From a bacterium (lineage in GTDB: Bacteria > Patescibacteriota > Minisyncoccia > Minisyncoccales > Minisyncoccaceae), in the NCBI GenBank assembly GCA_023228085.1, contig JALOBW010000005.1, positions 1 to 64,000 on the forward strand: a DNA stretch of 64,000 nucleotides. Reading direction: 5' to 3'. Below the pieces are notes generated by a model that made no database searches, was not told the DNA's origin, and saw only the letters and a program-made list of their open reading frames with translations. This document shows, in pieces, positions 9,953 to 18,494 of this stretch (the stretch's first letter is position 1; each line of letters starts with the position of its first letter). The position numbers and the translations under genes were made by a program.

Positions 9953-10516
9953 TTATTTCTTAACAGATTTTAGTTTTGCCAAAGCACTCATAGTAGCTCT
10001 TGCATTGTTTAACTTATTTGTTGTTGTGCTTAAAATTTTTGATGAAATATCTTGTATTCCAGCAAGAGAACAGATAACTCTAACAGTTCCTCCAGCAACA
10101 AGTCCTCTACCTTCCATTTGAGGTTTTAACAATACCTTTGAGGGACCATATTTTGCTGATACCTCAAAAGGAATTGTTCCTTTTACCATAGGTACTTCAA
10201 TCATATTCTTCTTTGCGTCACGAGTAGCCTTTTCAATAGCTTGTGAAACGTCAAGACCTTTTGCTACACCTACACCTACTTTTTTGTTTTTATCGCCAAC
10301 AACCATAACGGCTCTGAATTTCATATTCTTTCCACCCCCAGTCACTTTAGTCACTCTAGCCAAATCAAGTAGCTTTGATTCAAACTCATCCTTAGGCTGA
10401 TCCTTATCTTTATTAAAATCCTTGCGAAATTCTTTCTTTTTTCCATCAAATTTCTTTGGACTAAAACCTGGTTTTGATGGTTTAGTTGGTTTAGTGCTTT
10501 CGTTTTTTGTTGTCAT
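9953..10516 (-). CDS. rpsE: 30S ribosomal protein S5
   Basis: The 187-residue protein contains the S5 signature VVGDKNKKVGVGVAKG and a canonical C-terminal domain. The first ~45 residues form a lysine/proline-rich extension (KPSKPGFSPKKFDGKKKE), longer than in E. coli S5. It lies between rplR and rplO. Confidence 0.97.
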   Translation of the reverse strand: MTTKNESTKPTKPSKPGFSPKKFDGKKKEFRKDFNKDKDQPKDEFESKLLDLARVTKVTGGGKNMKFRAVMVVGDKNKKVGVGVAKGLDVSQAIEKATRDAKKNMIEVPMVKGTIPFEVSAKYGPSKVLLKPQMEGRGLVAGGTVRVICSLAGIQDISSKILSTTTNKLNNARATMSALAKLKSVKK

Positions 10517-10520
10517 AAAA

Positions 10521-10865
10521 TTAAAATTTTAAACCAGCTTCTCTAGCTCCTTCAGCCAAAGCCTTAACTCTGCCATGATATTTATATCCACCTCTATCAA
10601 AAACGATTTGAGAGATATTTTTTTCCATAGCCTTTTTAGCTAATAATAAACCGACCTCTTTAGAAAGAGAAGTTTTTTTATCTTTCTTTCCTACTTCAAT
10701 ATCACTTGCAGAAGCAATAGTCACTCCTTTTGAGTCATCTATTAACTGTCCATAAATATGATTATTTGAACGGAAAACACAAAGTCTAGGCTTTTCAGTT
10801 GAACCAATAATTGTGGCTCTCACCCTTCTGTGTCTTTTTATTCTTTTTTCGTTGGTTGTCAACAT
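10521..10865 (-). CDS. rplR: 50S ribosomal protein L18
   Basis: This 5S rRNA-binding protein has 114 residues. The segments RPRLCVFRSNNHIYGQ-like (here KPRLCVFRSNNHIYGQLID) and the C-terminal FDRGGYKYHGRVKALAEGAR are diagnostic. It sits between rplF and rpsE in the standard spc order, 4 bp before rpsE. Confidence 0.97.
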   Translation of the reverse strand: MLTTNEKRIKRHRRVRATIIGSTEKPRLCVFRSNNHIYGQLIDDSKGVTIASASDIEVGKKDKKTSLSKEVGLLLAKKAMEKNISQIVFDRGGYKYHGRVKALAEGAREAGLKF

Positions 10866-10889
10866 AATAATAACTTCAATTATTTAACA

Positions 10890-11423
10890 TTAGGCAGCTT
10901 TCTTTCCAAGCTTTCTTCTAATTACCTCATCAATGTATTTAATACCTTTTCCCTTATAAGGTTCAGGTTTTTTGACTTTTCTAATACTAGCAGCTGTTTG
11001 TCCAACTAGCTCTTTATCAATTCCAGTGACAGTAATAATATTCTTTTCAGTGGCAAAAGTTATTCCTTCTGGAGCAGGTATTTTTACACTGTGACTATAA
11101 CCCACATCAAGTATAAGATCTTTTCCTTCTACTCTACATTTAAAACCGACACCATTTATTTCCAATTTTTTCTCATATCCTTTGGTCACACCATCAATCA
11201 TATTAGAAATAAGTGTTCTTGTTAACCCCCAAAAAGCCAAAGACTTCTTATCATGATTTCTTGGAGTAAAATTAATTTCGCCATCCTTTACCTCAGCATC
11301 AATTTCACGAACAATTTCTCTACTCAAAGTCCCTTTTGCTCCTTTGATTTCAAAAATCTTGTCGTCTAATTTTACTTCGACGCCAGTGGGTATTTTAATT
11401 GGCTTTTTTCCGATTCTTGACAT
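10890..11423 (-). CDS. rplF: 50S ribosomal protein L6
   Basis: At 177 residues it has the typical two-domain L6 length. It begins MSRIGKKPIKIPTGVEV and carries the C-terminal signature KKPEPYKGKGIKY, which contacts 23S rRNA near the sarcin-ricin loop. It lies between rpsH and rplR. Confidence 0.98.
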   Translation of the reverse strand: MSRIGKKPIKIPTGVEVKLDDKIFEIKGAKGTLSREIVREIDAEVKDGEINFTPRNHDKKSLAFWGLTRTLISNMIDGVTKGYEKKLEINGVGFKCRVEGKDLILDVGYSHSVKIPAPEGITFATEKNIITVTGIDKELVGQTAASIRKVKKPEPYKGKGIKYIDEVIRRKLGKKAA

Positions 11424-11451
11424 AATCTCTTTGTTAAAAATTTAATAAAAA

Positions 11452-11844
11452 TTACCACAATTGACAAATCACTTCTCCTCCTAATTTTTGCTTTTTAGCT
11501 TCCTTATTAGTCACCAATCCTTTTGAGGTGGAAATAATAGAAATTCCATATCCTGATTTTACGCTTTTAAGTTCAGTTGACTTAGAATAAATCCTCTGAC
11601 CTTGTTTTGAAACAAGTTTCATTTTAGATATTGCTGGTTTGTCGTTTTCGTCATACTTCAAGTCAACGACAATCCTCCTTGTTGCAAGCCTTCCTTTCTT
11701 CTGTACGTCTAATATAAATCCTTCATCTTTCAATAACTGTAAGATATTGAATTTAAAATTAGAATAAGGAAAAACTACTATTTGTTTTTTACAAACAGCT
11801 TGTGCGTTATTAATAGAAGTGATCATGTCTGCTATTGTGTCCAT
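11452..11844 (-). CDS. rpsH: 30S ribosomal protein S8
   Basis: The 130-residue protein has the C-terminal S8 signature (GISIISTSKGLVTNKEAK then LGGEVICQLW). S8 binds central-domain 16S rRNA and in many bacteria represses its own operon. The start DTIADMITSINNA matches the family N-terminus. It follows rpsN in the spc operon. Confidence 0.98.
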   Translation of the reverse strand: MDTIADMITSINNAQAVCKKQIVVFPYSNFKFNILQLLKDEGFILDVQKKGRLATRRIVVDLKYDENDKPAISKMKLVSKQGQRIYSKSTELKSVKSGYGISIISTSKGLVTNKEAKKQKLGGEVICQLW

Positions 11845-11856
11845 AGTTTTTTGTGT

Positions 11857-12042
11857 TTACCAACTGCTCTTTTTAATTCCGGGTATTTCCCCTTTATTTG
11901 CCATTTCCCTAAAACAGATTCTACATAGACCGAATTTCCTAATATATCCTCTCTTTCGTCCACATTTAAAACATCTTCTCACGATTCTAGTAGAAAATTT
12001 TGGTTTTTTAGCTGATTTTGCGATTTGCGATTGTTTTGGCAT
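11857..12042 (-). CDS. rpsN: 30S ribosomal protein S14, zinc-binding short form
   Basis: This is the 61-residue zinc form (type Z) with cysteines C24-x2-C27 and C40-x2-C43 in RRCFKCGRKRGYIRKFGLCR. The longer C-minus paralog is not seen here. It lies between rplE and rpsH. Confidence 0.97.
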   Translation of the reverse strand: MPKQSQIAKSAKKPKFSTRIVRRCFKCGRKRGYIRKFGLCRICFREMANKGEIPGIKKSSW

Positions 12043-12066
12043 AATAGTTTATAATACTTATTGACT

Positions 12067-12627
12067 TTAACTTTTCTTAATAGGAAAGTCAAGCAATCTG
12101 AATAATTCCAAGCCCTCTTCTTTAGAATTAGCACTTGTTGTCACTGTTATCTGAAGTCCTAATATAATCGGAGATTTCTCGGGAGAAATTTCTGGGAAAA
12201 TAATATGCTCCTTAATTCCAATGTTCAAGTTTCCACCCTTATCAACTGCCATTGTGTTAATACCTCTAAAATCTCTTGAACGAGGAAGTACAATATTCAC
12301 TACCTTTTCTAAAAAGTCGTACATCTTTTTTCCCCTAAGAGTCACCTTAGACCCAATAACACTACCCTCTCTTAATTTAAAAGAAGAAATAGATGTTCTA
12401 GCAGCTGTTAAGACTGGCTTCTGTCCTGTTATTTGAGAAAAATTATTAATGACATATTCAGAGAACTTTCTCTGTTCATCTTTTGTTTTATTCCCAATAA
12501 TTCTTCCAAAACCAGTATTAACAACTACTTTCTGGATCTTTGGAACAGACATCTTGTTTTTGTAGCCAAATTTTTCCTGCATTGCAGCCACTACCTTTTT
12601 TTCATATTTGTCTTTTATTTCTGACAT
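12067..12627 (-). CDS. rplE: 50S ribosomal protein L5
   Basis: This 5S rRNA-binding protein has about 186 residues when started at the ATG at 12627 (MSEIKDKYE). An upstream in-frame start at 12666 would overlap rplX and add residues unlike the family, so I reject it. Diagnostic segments are VVNTGFGR, RGKKMYDFLEK and the C-terminal LLDFPIKK. No clear Shine-Dalgarno is visible. Confidence 0.95.
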   Translation of the reverse strand: MSEIKDKYEKKVVAAMQEKFGYKNKMSVPKIQKVVVNTGFGRIIGNKTKDEQRKFSEYVINNFSQITGQKPVLTAARTSISSFKLREGSVIGSKVTLRGKKMYDFLEKVVNIVLPRSRDFRGINTMAVDKGGNLNIGIKEHIIFPEISPEKSPIILGLQITVTTSANSKEEGLELFRLLDFPIKKS

Positions 12628-12649
12628 ACCAGTAAAACAATTAAAAAAA

Positions 12650-12955
12650 TTATAATTTTGCGCCACATTTTTTACAAATGCGAGCTTTCACCTCACCGCT
12701 AACATCGTGACCGATTTTGGCTGCTTTACCACATTTTGGGCAAAGGAATTGAACCTTAGAAACATCTAAAGGTTTTGGCATCTTTACAATCTGTCCTTTC
12801 TCGCCGTTTCTTTTAGGTTTTACATGTTTTTTGACCAAATTTGCGCCGTCAACCACAACCTTGCCAATACTTGGCATAGCCTTCAAGACTGCTCCCTTTT
12901 TCCCTTTGTCGTCACCAGCAATTATTAAAACTTGGTCGTTCTTTTTTATTTTCAT
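12650..12955 (-). CDS. rplX: 50S ribosomal protein L24
   Basis: The 101-residue protein starts with a KOW motif (DQVLIIAGDDKGKKGAVL). Its C-terminus carries two CxxC pairs (CPKCGKAAKIG ... ICKKCGAKL), a zinc-ribbon-like tail found in many bacterial L24 proteins. L24 initiates 50S assembly. It lies between rplN and rplE. Confidence 0.97.
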   Translation of the reverse strand: MKIKKNDQVLIIAGDDKGKKGAVLKAMPSIGKVVVDGANLVKKHVKPKRNGEKGQIVKMPKPLDVSKVQFLCPKCGKAAKIGHDVSGEVKARICKKCGAKL

Positions 12956-12971
12956 ATTGCGATATAAAACT

Positions 12972-13343
12972 TTAAACTAAATCTTTAGTCATTGTAGAGA
13001 TTTTTTCAAATCCTCTTTCCCTTACTTCTCTAGCAACTGGTCCTAGAATTCTAGTACCTTTTGGCTCTTTACCACTTCCATCAAGGATTACAACAGCGTT
13101 ATCGTCAAATCTGATATAACTGCCATTCTTTCTCCTTACTGGTTGTGATTGCCTTATAATTACGGCTTTTACAACTTGGTGCTTTTTAACAGTCTTCCTA
13201 GGCTCAGCTGTTTTAACAGCTACCACTATTATATCACCGATCTGAGCATACCTTCTTCTTGTGCCGCCCAGAATACGAATACATTTTGCTGTCTTTGCTC
13301 CAGAGTTGTCTGCCACTTTTAATAATGTCTCTGTTTGAATCAT
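12972..13343 (-). CDS. rplN: 50S ribosomal protein L14
   Basis: The 123-residue protein begins MIQTETLLKVADNSGAK and has the conserved VRKNGSYIRFDDNAVV-like segment (VRRKNGSYIRFDDNAVVIL) and GTRILGPVARE. L14 is a highly conserved interface protein. It is located between rpsQ and rplX as usual. Confidence 0.98.
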   Translation of the reverse strand: MIQTETLLKVADNSGAKTAKCIRILGGTRRRYAQIGDIIVVAVKTAEPRKTVKKHQVVKAVIIRQSQPVRRKNGSYIRFDDNAVVILDGSGKEPKGTRILGPVAREVRERGFEKISTMTKDLV

Positions 13344-13365
13344 ATAATTTCACTTAAATAGATTA

Positions 13366-13602
13366 TTAGGCGGCCCTCCCTATTACTTTCCATCTCTTGT
13401 CGTGGCTTAGTGGCATAGACTCTTCAATAATTACCTTGTCTCCAGTCTTATACTCATTAGCCTCATCATGAGCTTTATACTTTTGATGAGATTTGTATCT
13501 TCTTCTATAAATAGGATGCTCTTTAATGCTCTCAACCCTAACCACCACGGTTTTATCCATTTTGTCGGAAGTTACTAGACCTATTAGTGTTCTTTTTGGC
13601 AT
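13366..13602 (-). CDS. rpsQ: 30S ribosomal protein S17
   Basis: The 78-residue OB-fold protein has the family signature LIGLVTSDKMDKTVVVRVE and ESMPLSHDKRWKV. It is 1 bp from rpmC, in conserved order. Confidence 0.97.
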   Translation of the reverse strand: MPKRTLIGLVTSDKMDKTVVVRVESIKEHPIYRRRYKSHQKYKAHDEANEYKTGDKVIIEESMPLSHDKRWKVIGRAA

Positions 13603-13603
13603 A

Positions 13604-13789
13604 TTACTTGGTGTTATTTAAATAAGTTAAGATTCTTGCGTTTTCCTTTTTTTTGTCTCTGATTTCTTTAGTGTTTTTTACACTACCAACAGCTTCTTTA
13701 AAACGCACATCCTGTATTTTCTTTTTATTCTCAGCAAGTATCTTCTGTAATTCTTCCTTGCTTTTTTGAGCTAATTCTTTGTACTTCAT
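13604..13789 (-). CDS. rpmC: 50S ribosomal protein L29
   Basis: This is a 61-residue two-helix protein: YKELAQKSKEELQKILAENK followed by FKEAVGSVKNTKEIRDKKK. It sits between rplP and rpsQ with 1-bp gaps on both sides, suggesting tight translational coupling. Confidence 0.95.
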   Translation of the reverse strand: MKYKELAQKSKEELQKILAENKKKIQDVRFKEAVGSVKNTKEIRDKKKENARILTYLNNTK

Positions 13790-13790
13790 T

Positions 13791-14201
13791 TTATTTCTTT
13801 ACAAATTTAGTCTTAACAGGAAGTTTACTACCTGCCTTTCTTAGTGCCTCGTGAGCACTTTTTTCGTCAATACCTTCCAGTTCAAACAATACTCTTCCAG
13901 GTCTCACGGGACAAACATAGTGATCTAGAGAACCCTTTCCACCACCCATCGGAACCTCTTGACCCTTCTTCGTCACGACCTTATCTGGAAAAATTCTAAC
14001 CCATAGCTTTCCACCTTTTCTCAAGTACCTGATTATTGCTCTTCTACAAGCCTCAATCTGTGCGCTAGTAATCCATTTTGCAGATGTTGCTTTTAGACCA
14101 TAGCTTCCGAAACTAATTTTAGTTCCTCTGGATTCAAAAGTTCTATTTGATCTTCTTCCTTTCTGCTGTTTTCTGTGTTTTAACTTTTTTGGCGCTAACA
14201 T
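13791..14201 (-). CDS. rplP: 50S ribosomal protein L16
   Basis: The 136-residue protein near the peptidyl transferase centre begins MLAPKKLKHRKQQKGR. Diagnostic segments are WITSAQIEACRRAI, VRIFPDKVVTKK and PMGGGKGSLDHYVCPVRPG. It is placed between rpsC and rpmC. Confidence 0.98.
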   Translation of the reverse strand: MLAPKKLKHRKQQKGRRSNRTFESRGTKISFGSYGLKATSAKWITSAQIEACRRAIIRYLRKGGKLWVRIFPDKVVTKKGQEVPMGGGKGSLDHYVCPVRPGRVLFELEGIDEKSAHEALRKAGSKLPVKTKFVKK

Positions 14202-14209
14202 AGTTTTTT

Positions 14210-14884
14210 TTATTTATCAAATCTTTCTCCTTTATAAATCCAGACTTTAATACCAATTGTGCCATAGGTACATCTAGCTTCAACAATAGCATAATCTATA
14301 TCGGCTCTTATTGTTTGTCTTGGTAAACGACCTTTTTCAAGCCATTCACTTCTAGCAATCTGAGCTCCGTCTAAACGACCAGAAACTTCGACCTTTATTC
14401 CTTTTACTCCTTTACTTGCCATTACTTTTTCAATGGCTTGTTTAATAGTCTTTCTAAAAGGTGTTCTTTTTTCAATTTTTTGAGCGATCCATTGACCTAC
14501 AAGTTCAGCTGAAATCCAAGGATTAGAAACTTCTTTAATTTCAATCTTCAATGTCTTTGTCAAAGAATGTAATTCTTTAAGGGAAAGATTTCTTTTTCTA
14601 AAAAGTTCTTTTATAAGACCTTGTCTTAATTTTTCTATACCTTCTCCTCCTCTACCAATAATCAAACCTGGTCTAGCAGAAAAAATTATGACATTAGTTT
14701 TGTTTGGATACTTTTCTATTTCAATCTTCTCAACACTGGATTCCCTAAGCTTGCTTTTAAAGAAGGTTCTAATAATGTAATCCTCCTGCAAGTCATTCTT
14801 CGCGCTCTTTCCGTAGAATCCATGAGATAACCAATCGGCAATCCCTCTGATACGAAATATTTTTGGGTGGACTTTGTGACTCAT
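14210..14884 (-). CDS. rpsC: 30S ribosomal protein S3
   Basis: The 224-residue protein contains a type II KH domain (SARPGLIIGRGGEGIEKLR) and the C-terminal S3 domain (GVKGIKVEVSGRLDGAQIAR). It lines the mRNA entry tunnel. It lies between rplV and rplP. Confidence 0.98.
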   Translation of the reverse strand: MSHKVHPKIFRIRGIADWLSHGFYGKSAKNDLQEDYIIRTFFKSKLRESSVEKIEIEKYPNKTNVIIFSARPGLIIGRGGEGIEKLRQGLIKELFRKRNLSLKELHSLTKTLKIEIKEVSNPWISAELVGQWIAQKIEKRTPFRKTIKQAIEKVMASKGVKGIKVEVSGRLDGAQIARSEWLEKGRLPRQTIRADIDYAIVEARCTYGTIGIKVWIYKGERFDK

Positions 14885-14894
14885 TTTCGTCTAA

Positions 14895-15323
14895 TTATTT
14901 TTCTCCATCTTTAGCGACGGATTTCTTATTATTTACCTTCGCAGCAACTGTTTTCTTTGCTGTTTTCTTTTCTTTTTTTACCTTCTCTTCTCTTTTTTCA
15001 TCAAGCACAATTGTGATGTGAGAAGTTCTTTTTAACATCCTGTCGGCCTTACCTTTAGCTCTAGGAAGAATTCTCTTTAAAACAGGACCTCCATCAACAG
15101 TAATCTTGGCGATAAACAAGCTTGAACTATCTTTTTGTGCTACATTTTTAGCATTAGCGGCAGCGGAGTTCAAAAGCTTCAAAACTGGAAGAGAGGCTCT
15201 TTTCACAGTAAAATTCAAAATAGCTTGAGCTTCTTCAACTCCTTTTCCCCTTACTAGATCAGCAACTAATCTGACTTTTCTTGGGGCTATTCTCAAATGT
15301 TTTAATTTTGCTTCAAAAGCCAT
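14895..15323 (-). CDS. rplV: 50S ribosomal protein L22
   Basis: The 142-residue protein has the L22 core (LRIAPRKVRLVADLVRGK; RILPRAKGKADRMLKRTSHI), which lines the exit tunnel. A lysine/alanine-rich tail of about 30 residues follows the family core (KKEKKTAKKTVAAKVNNKK). Confidence 0.97.
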   Translation of the reverse strand: MAFEAKLKHLRIAPRKVRLVADLVRGKGVEEAQAILNFTVKRASLPVLKLLNSAAANAKNVAQKDSSSLFIAKITVDGGPVLKRILPRAKGKADRMLKRTSHITIVLDEKREEKVKKEKKTAKKTVAAKVNNKKSVAKDGEK

Positions 15324-15337
15324 ATCTTTAATTATCT

Positions 15338-15619
15338 TTATTTCTTATCTAATCCTTTTTGCATTTTTCCTCCATGTTTCAAAAACTTTGTAGTAGGAGA
15401 AAACTCACCTAGCTTGTGTCCTACCATCTCTTCGTTTACCCTCACGTCAATGAAATTCTTTCCATTGTGTACACCGAAAGTAAAACCGATCATTTCAGGA
15501 ACAATAGTGCAAGCTCTAGCCCATGTCTTAATGGTTTGAGCTTCACTAGCCTTAAGACCTTCAAGCTTTTTTAACAACTTTTCGTCAATATAAGGACCTT
15601 TTTTAAGACTTCTTGCCAT
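15338..15619 (-). CDS. rpsS: 30S ribosomal protein S19
   Basis: The 93-residue protein begins MARSLKKGPYID and has the conserved MVGHKLGEFSPTTKFLKHGG. It binds the 30S head. It lies between rplB and rplV. Confidence 0.98.
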   Translation of the reverse strand: MARSLKKGPYIDEKLLKKLEGLKASEAQTIKTWARACTIVPEMIGFTFGVHNGKNFIDVRVNEEMVGHKLGEFSPTTKFLKHGGKMQKGLDKK

Positions 15620-15634
15620 ATTTTTTACTTCTTA

Positions 15635-16447
15635 TTATTTTCTTTTCTTTTTAACTCTTCTCTGAACAATCAACTTGCTTGTCCACTTTCTCTTGTTTCT
15701 AGTCTTAACACCAAGAGCATGTTTTCCCCAAGGAGTCTTAGGATAAGCCATACCGATTGGAGAACCACACTCACCACCTCCATGTGGATGGTCACAAGGG
15801 TTCATCGCAGAACCCCTAACGTGCGGTCTTATTCCTTTTCTTCTACTCTTTCCAGCTTTTTCCCATCTAATAAAACGGTGCTCTGGATTAGATACTGTTC
15901 CAAGGGAAGCAAAACACTCTTCAGAGATTTTTCTAACTTCCGATGAAGGCATTTTGATTTGTGCGTATCCAGCATCACGGTTTAGTAATACCGCACAAGA
16001 ACCAGCAGATCTTACCAACTTAGCACCCATTCCTGATTCAAGTTCAATATTATAAATCATTGAACCCTCTGGAATGTTTTTCAATTTCATTCTGTTTCCA
16101 ATTTCAGGCTCAGCCTTTTCGGCTGTAATAATCCTTGTTCCAACTTTTAATCCATGAGGAGCAATGATGTATTTCTTATCACCGTCGTCATACTTTATAA
16201 GAGCAATAAAGGCAGTTCTATTTGGATCATATTCTAATGCAATTACTTCACCAGGAATATCTTGTTTTGTCTGCTTAAAATCTACAAGACGATAAAGTTT
16301 TCTACTGCCACCTCCTTTTTGCCAAGAAGTGATTCTACCATTACTACCTCTACCTCCAGTCTTCTTGATTCTAACCAAAAGATTTTTTTCAGGCTTTTTG
16401 TTTTTGGTTAAAACTTTTAAATTGTCTAATTTAATTCTCCTGATCAT
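15635..16447 (-). CDS. rplB: 50S ribosomal protein L2
   Basis: This essential protein of about 270 residues is required for subunit association and peptidyl transferase structure. The hallmark NPCDHPHGGGEC and the C-terminal KTRNKRKWTSKLIVQRR are present. I start it at the ATG at 16447 (MIRRIKLDN), immediately after the rplW stop, rather than at the in-frame ATG at 16459 that overlaps rplW. Confidence 0.96.
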   Translation of the reverse strand: MIRRIKLDNLKVLTKNKKPEKNLLVRIKKTGGRGSNGRITSWQKGGGSRKLYRLVDFKQTKQDIPGEVIALEYDPNRTAFIALIKYDDGDKKYIIAPHGLKVGTRIITAEKAEPEIGNRMKLKNIPEGSMIYNIELESGMGAKLVRSAGSCAVLLNRDAGYAQIKMPSSEVRKISEECFASLGTVSNPEHRFIRWEKAGKSRRKGIRPHVRGSAMNPCDHPHGGGECGSPIGMAYPKTPWGKHALGVKTRNKRKWTSKLIVQRRVKKKRK

Positions 16448-16448
16448 A

Positions 16449-16772
16449 TTATTTCTCAATTATATCAATCTTTTGCCCTTTTTTAACTTTAACAATTGCC
16501 TTTTTGCATCCACCTACGCTTCCGATGATTTTACCCTTCTGAACTTTTTTAGCTGGCAAATTAACAATGTTTACATTCTCAACATTAACCTTGAAATACT
16601 CTTCAATAGCTTTTTTAACTTCTATCTTATTAGCCGTATCGGCAATTTCAAAAACATAAAAATTCTCTTCAGCTAAAGCAGCAGCTTTTTCGGTAATATG
16701 TGGTCTCTTTAATATACCTGCGTTTTCCATTAAAACTCCGTCCTTTTTAGTTGTATTTTTTTCTTGAGCCAT
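16449..16772 (-). CDS. rplW: 50S ribosomal protein L23
   Basis: The 107-residue protein surrounds the exit tunnel and docks trigger factor and SRP. Family segments are LKRPHITEKAAALAEENFYVF, IEVKKAIEEYF and VNIVNLPAK. It overlaps or abuts the start of rplB. The first ~18 residues are an extension before the conserved core. Confidence 0.95.
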   Translation of the reverse strand: MAQEKNTTKKDGVLMENAGILKRPHITEKAAALAEENFYVFEIADTANKIEVKKAIEEYFKVNVENVNIVNLPAKKVQKGKIIGSVGGCKKAIVKVKKGQKIDIIEK

Positions 16773-16780
16773 AATGCGTT

Positions 16781-17461
16781 TTATTTAATTTCTTCGTTAG
16801 CTTCAGAGCTTTCATTTTTTGAGTCCAAAAAAGTCTGCTTCATCTTTTCTATTCCTGCCTTATCAATAATAAGATACTTATGCGAAAGCAAATCCAAGCA
16901 GTTCAAATCTTTAGCTTGAATAGTGTCAACCTTTGGTAAGTTTGCGAAAGATAAAATAGTATTTCTATCCATATCAGACAAAACAACTAAACAACTTTCG
17001 CGTGTAATAGAATTCTTTTTAAGTAATTCTAATGCTGCTTTTGTTTTTGGTTCTTCCATAGAAATCTTATCAACCAAAACCAAAAGGTTATCATTCAGTT
17101 TTTGGGATAAAACCATAAACAAAGCTTTTCTTTTCATTTTCTTAGGAACGATCCTGTCAAAAATTTTGTCAGATCTAGGTCCAAAAGTAATACCTCCACC
17201 AACCCAGATTGGTGAACGACTAGAACCATGTCTTGCACGACCAGTACCCTTCTGCTTCCAAGGTTTTATTCCACCTCCACGAACCTCTGATCTGTCTTTT
17301 GTATGAGCAATAGACTGTCTTCTATTTCCCATCTGAGAAACAGTAATCTGATGTACCAAATCAGCATTCAATGGAACGCTAAAAATTTCCTCAGGCAAGC
17401 CCAACTTCTTAGCATTTTCGGCAGAAACCTCTTTTTTAGTTTTTAAACTTGTCGTTTTCAT
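16781..17461 (-). CDS. rplD: 50S ribosomal protein L4
   Basis: The 226-residue protein has the L4 signature GGIKPWKQKGTGRARHGSSR, whose loop extends into the exit tunnel, and SPIWVGGGITFGPR. In E. coli L4 also represses the S10 operon; whether that applies here is unknown. It is 1 bp from rplC. Confidence 0.97.
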   Translation of the reverse strand: MKTTSLKTKKEVSAENAKKLGLPEEIFSVPLNADLVHQITVSQMGNRRQSIAHTKDRSEVRGGGIKPWKQKGTGRARHGSSRSPIWVGGGITFGPRSDKIFDRIVPKKMKRKALFMVLSQKLNDNLLVLVDKISMEEPKTKAALELLKKNSITRESCLVVLSDMDRNTILSFANLPKVDTIQAKDLNCLDLLSHKYLIIDKAGIEKMKQTFLDSKNESSEANEEIK

Positions 17462-17462
17462 A

Positions 17463-18053
17463 TTATTCTCCTCTTATTTCTAAAAGCGTTCCTCTCCTGC
17501 CAGGTACTGCACCGCGAAGAGCAATGATTTTGTTTTGATTATCAACTTTTACGATTTCCAAATTCTTAACAGAAACTCTTTCTCCACCAGTTCGTCCAGG
17601 CATTTTTTTTCCCTTTATAACTCTTGATGGAATAGAACAACCAATAGAACCAATTGTTCTCTGCTCGTGTTTCACACCATGAGTAGCATTTCTTCCGTGA
17701 AAACCCCATCTCTTAACACCACCTTGAAATCCCTTACCTTTGCCAATACCAGAGACTTTTACTTTGTCTCCCTCAACAAAAATAGAAGGTTCAATCGTGT
17801 CCCCAATAGAGTATGAAGAAATATCATCACATCTAAATTCTTTAAGGTGCCTAAAAGGAGTTCCTGATTTCAAGATTTTTCTTTCTGGTAAGTTTTCAAA
17901 ACCCACCTTAATGGCAGTATAGCCATCTTTCTCCATAGTTTTAACCTGAACGATATTGCAATCTCCTGTCTGCACCAAAGTGACCGGGATTACTTTTCCG
18001 TCCTTGTCAAAAACCTGACTCATTTCAATTTTTTTACCTAATATACATTTCAT
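17463..18053 (-). CDS. rplC: 50S ribosomal protein L3
   Basis: The 196-residue protein (slightly short for the family) begins MKCILGKKIEMSQVFDKDGKV. It has the core signature GKGKGFQGGVKRWGFHGRNA and KMPGRTGGERVSVKNL. A strong hairpin at 18073-18096 separates it from rpsJ. Confidence 0.97.
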   Translation of the reverse strand: MKCILGKKIEMSQVFDKDGKVIPVTLVQTGDCNIVQVKTMEKDGYTAIKVGFENLPERKILKSGTPFRHLKEFRCDDISSYSIGDTIEPSIFVEGDKVKVSGIGKGKGFQGGVKRWGFHGRNATHGVKHEQRTIGSIGCSIPSRVIKGKKMPGRTGGERVSVKNLEIVKVDNQNKIIALRGAVPGRRGTLLEIRGE

Positions 18054-18072
18054 AATAACTGTAAGGGTAATA

Positions 18073-18096
18073 AAAGCTGGACACCAGTCCAGCTTT
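18073..18096 (-). terminator. Strong hairpin between rpsJ and rplC (terminator or attenuator)
   Basis: A perfect 10-bp stem (AAAGCTGGAC at 18073-18082, GTCCAGCTTT at 18087-18096) with a 4-nt loop is followed on the minus strand by TTATTACCC. It is placed inside what is normally one S10 operon, so it may uncouple fusA-tuf-rpsJ from rplC onward or act as a regulatory attenuator. The T run is short. Confidence 0.55.
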
Positions 18097-18129
18097 AGAC
18101 TAGTAAAACAACTCTATTAAATCCAAGGA

Positions 18130-18477
18130 TTATATTATACTTTTAATTTCAGTGTCAACTCCAGCAGGAAGAGTCAAAGATTTCAATGACTCTACTACTT
18201 TCTGGTTAGGTACTAAGATATCAATTAATCTTTTATGTACCCTCATCTCAAATTGCTCTCTTGCACTCTTGTGAACAAAAGTTGACCTGTTGACAGTATA
18301 TTTCGTTATTTCTACTGGCAAAGGAATTGGTCCCAAAACCTTAACCCCACAGCGCTGTGCCATATCAATGATTTGCTGTGAACTCTTGTCAAGAATTCTG
18401 TGATCATAAGCGCGAAGCTTGATTCTCAATTTTGGCGATTCCTTATTTTCAGTTTTCTTCGCAGTTGAAGTTGACAT
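18130..18477 (-). CDS. rpsJ: 30S ribosomal protein S10
   Basis: The 115-residue protein contains LRIKLRAYDHRILDKSSQQI, GPIPLPVE, FVHKSAREQFEMRVHKR and LPAGVD-type C-terminal segments. It is adjacent to tuf (17-bp gap), the common tuf-rpsJ order. Confidence 0.98.
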   Translation of the reverse strand: MSTSTAKKTENKESPKLRIKLRAYDHRILDKSSQQIIDMAQRCGVKVLGPIPLPVEITKYTVNRSTFVHKSAREQFEMRVHKRLIDILVPNQKVVESLKSLTLPAGVDTEIKSII

Positions 18478-18494
18478 CGTTTTAATATTTCAAA

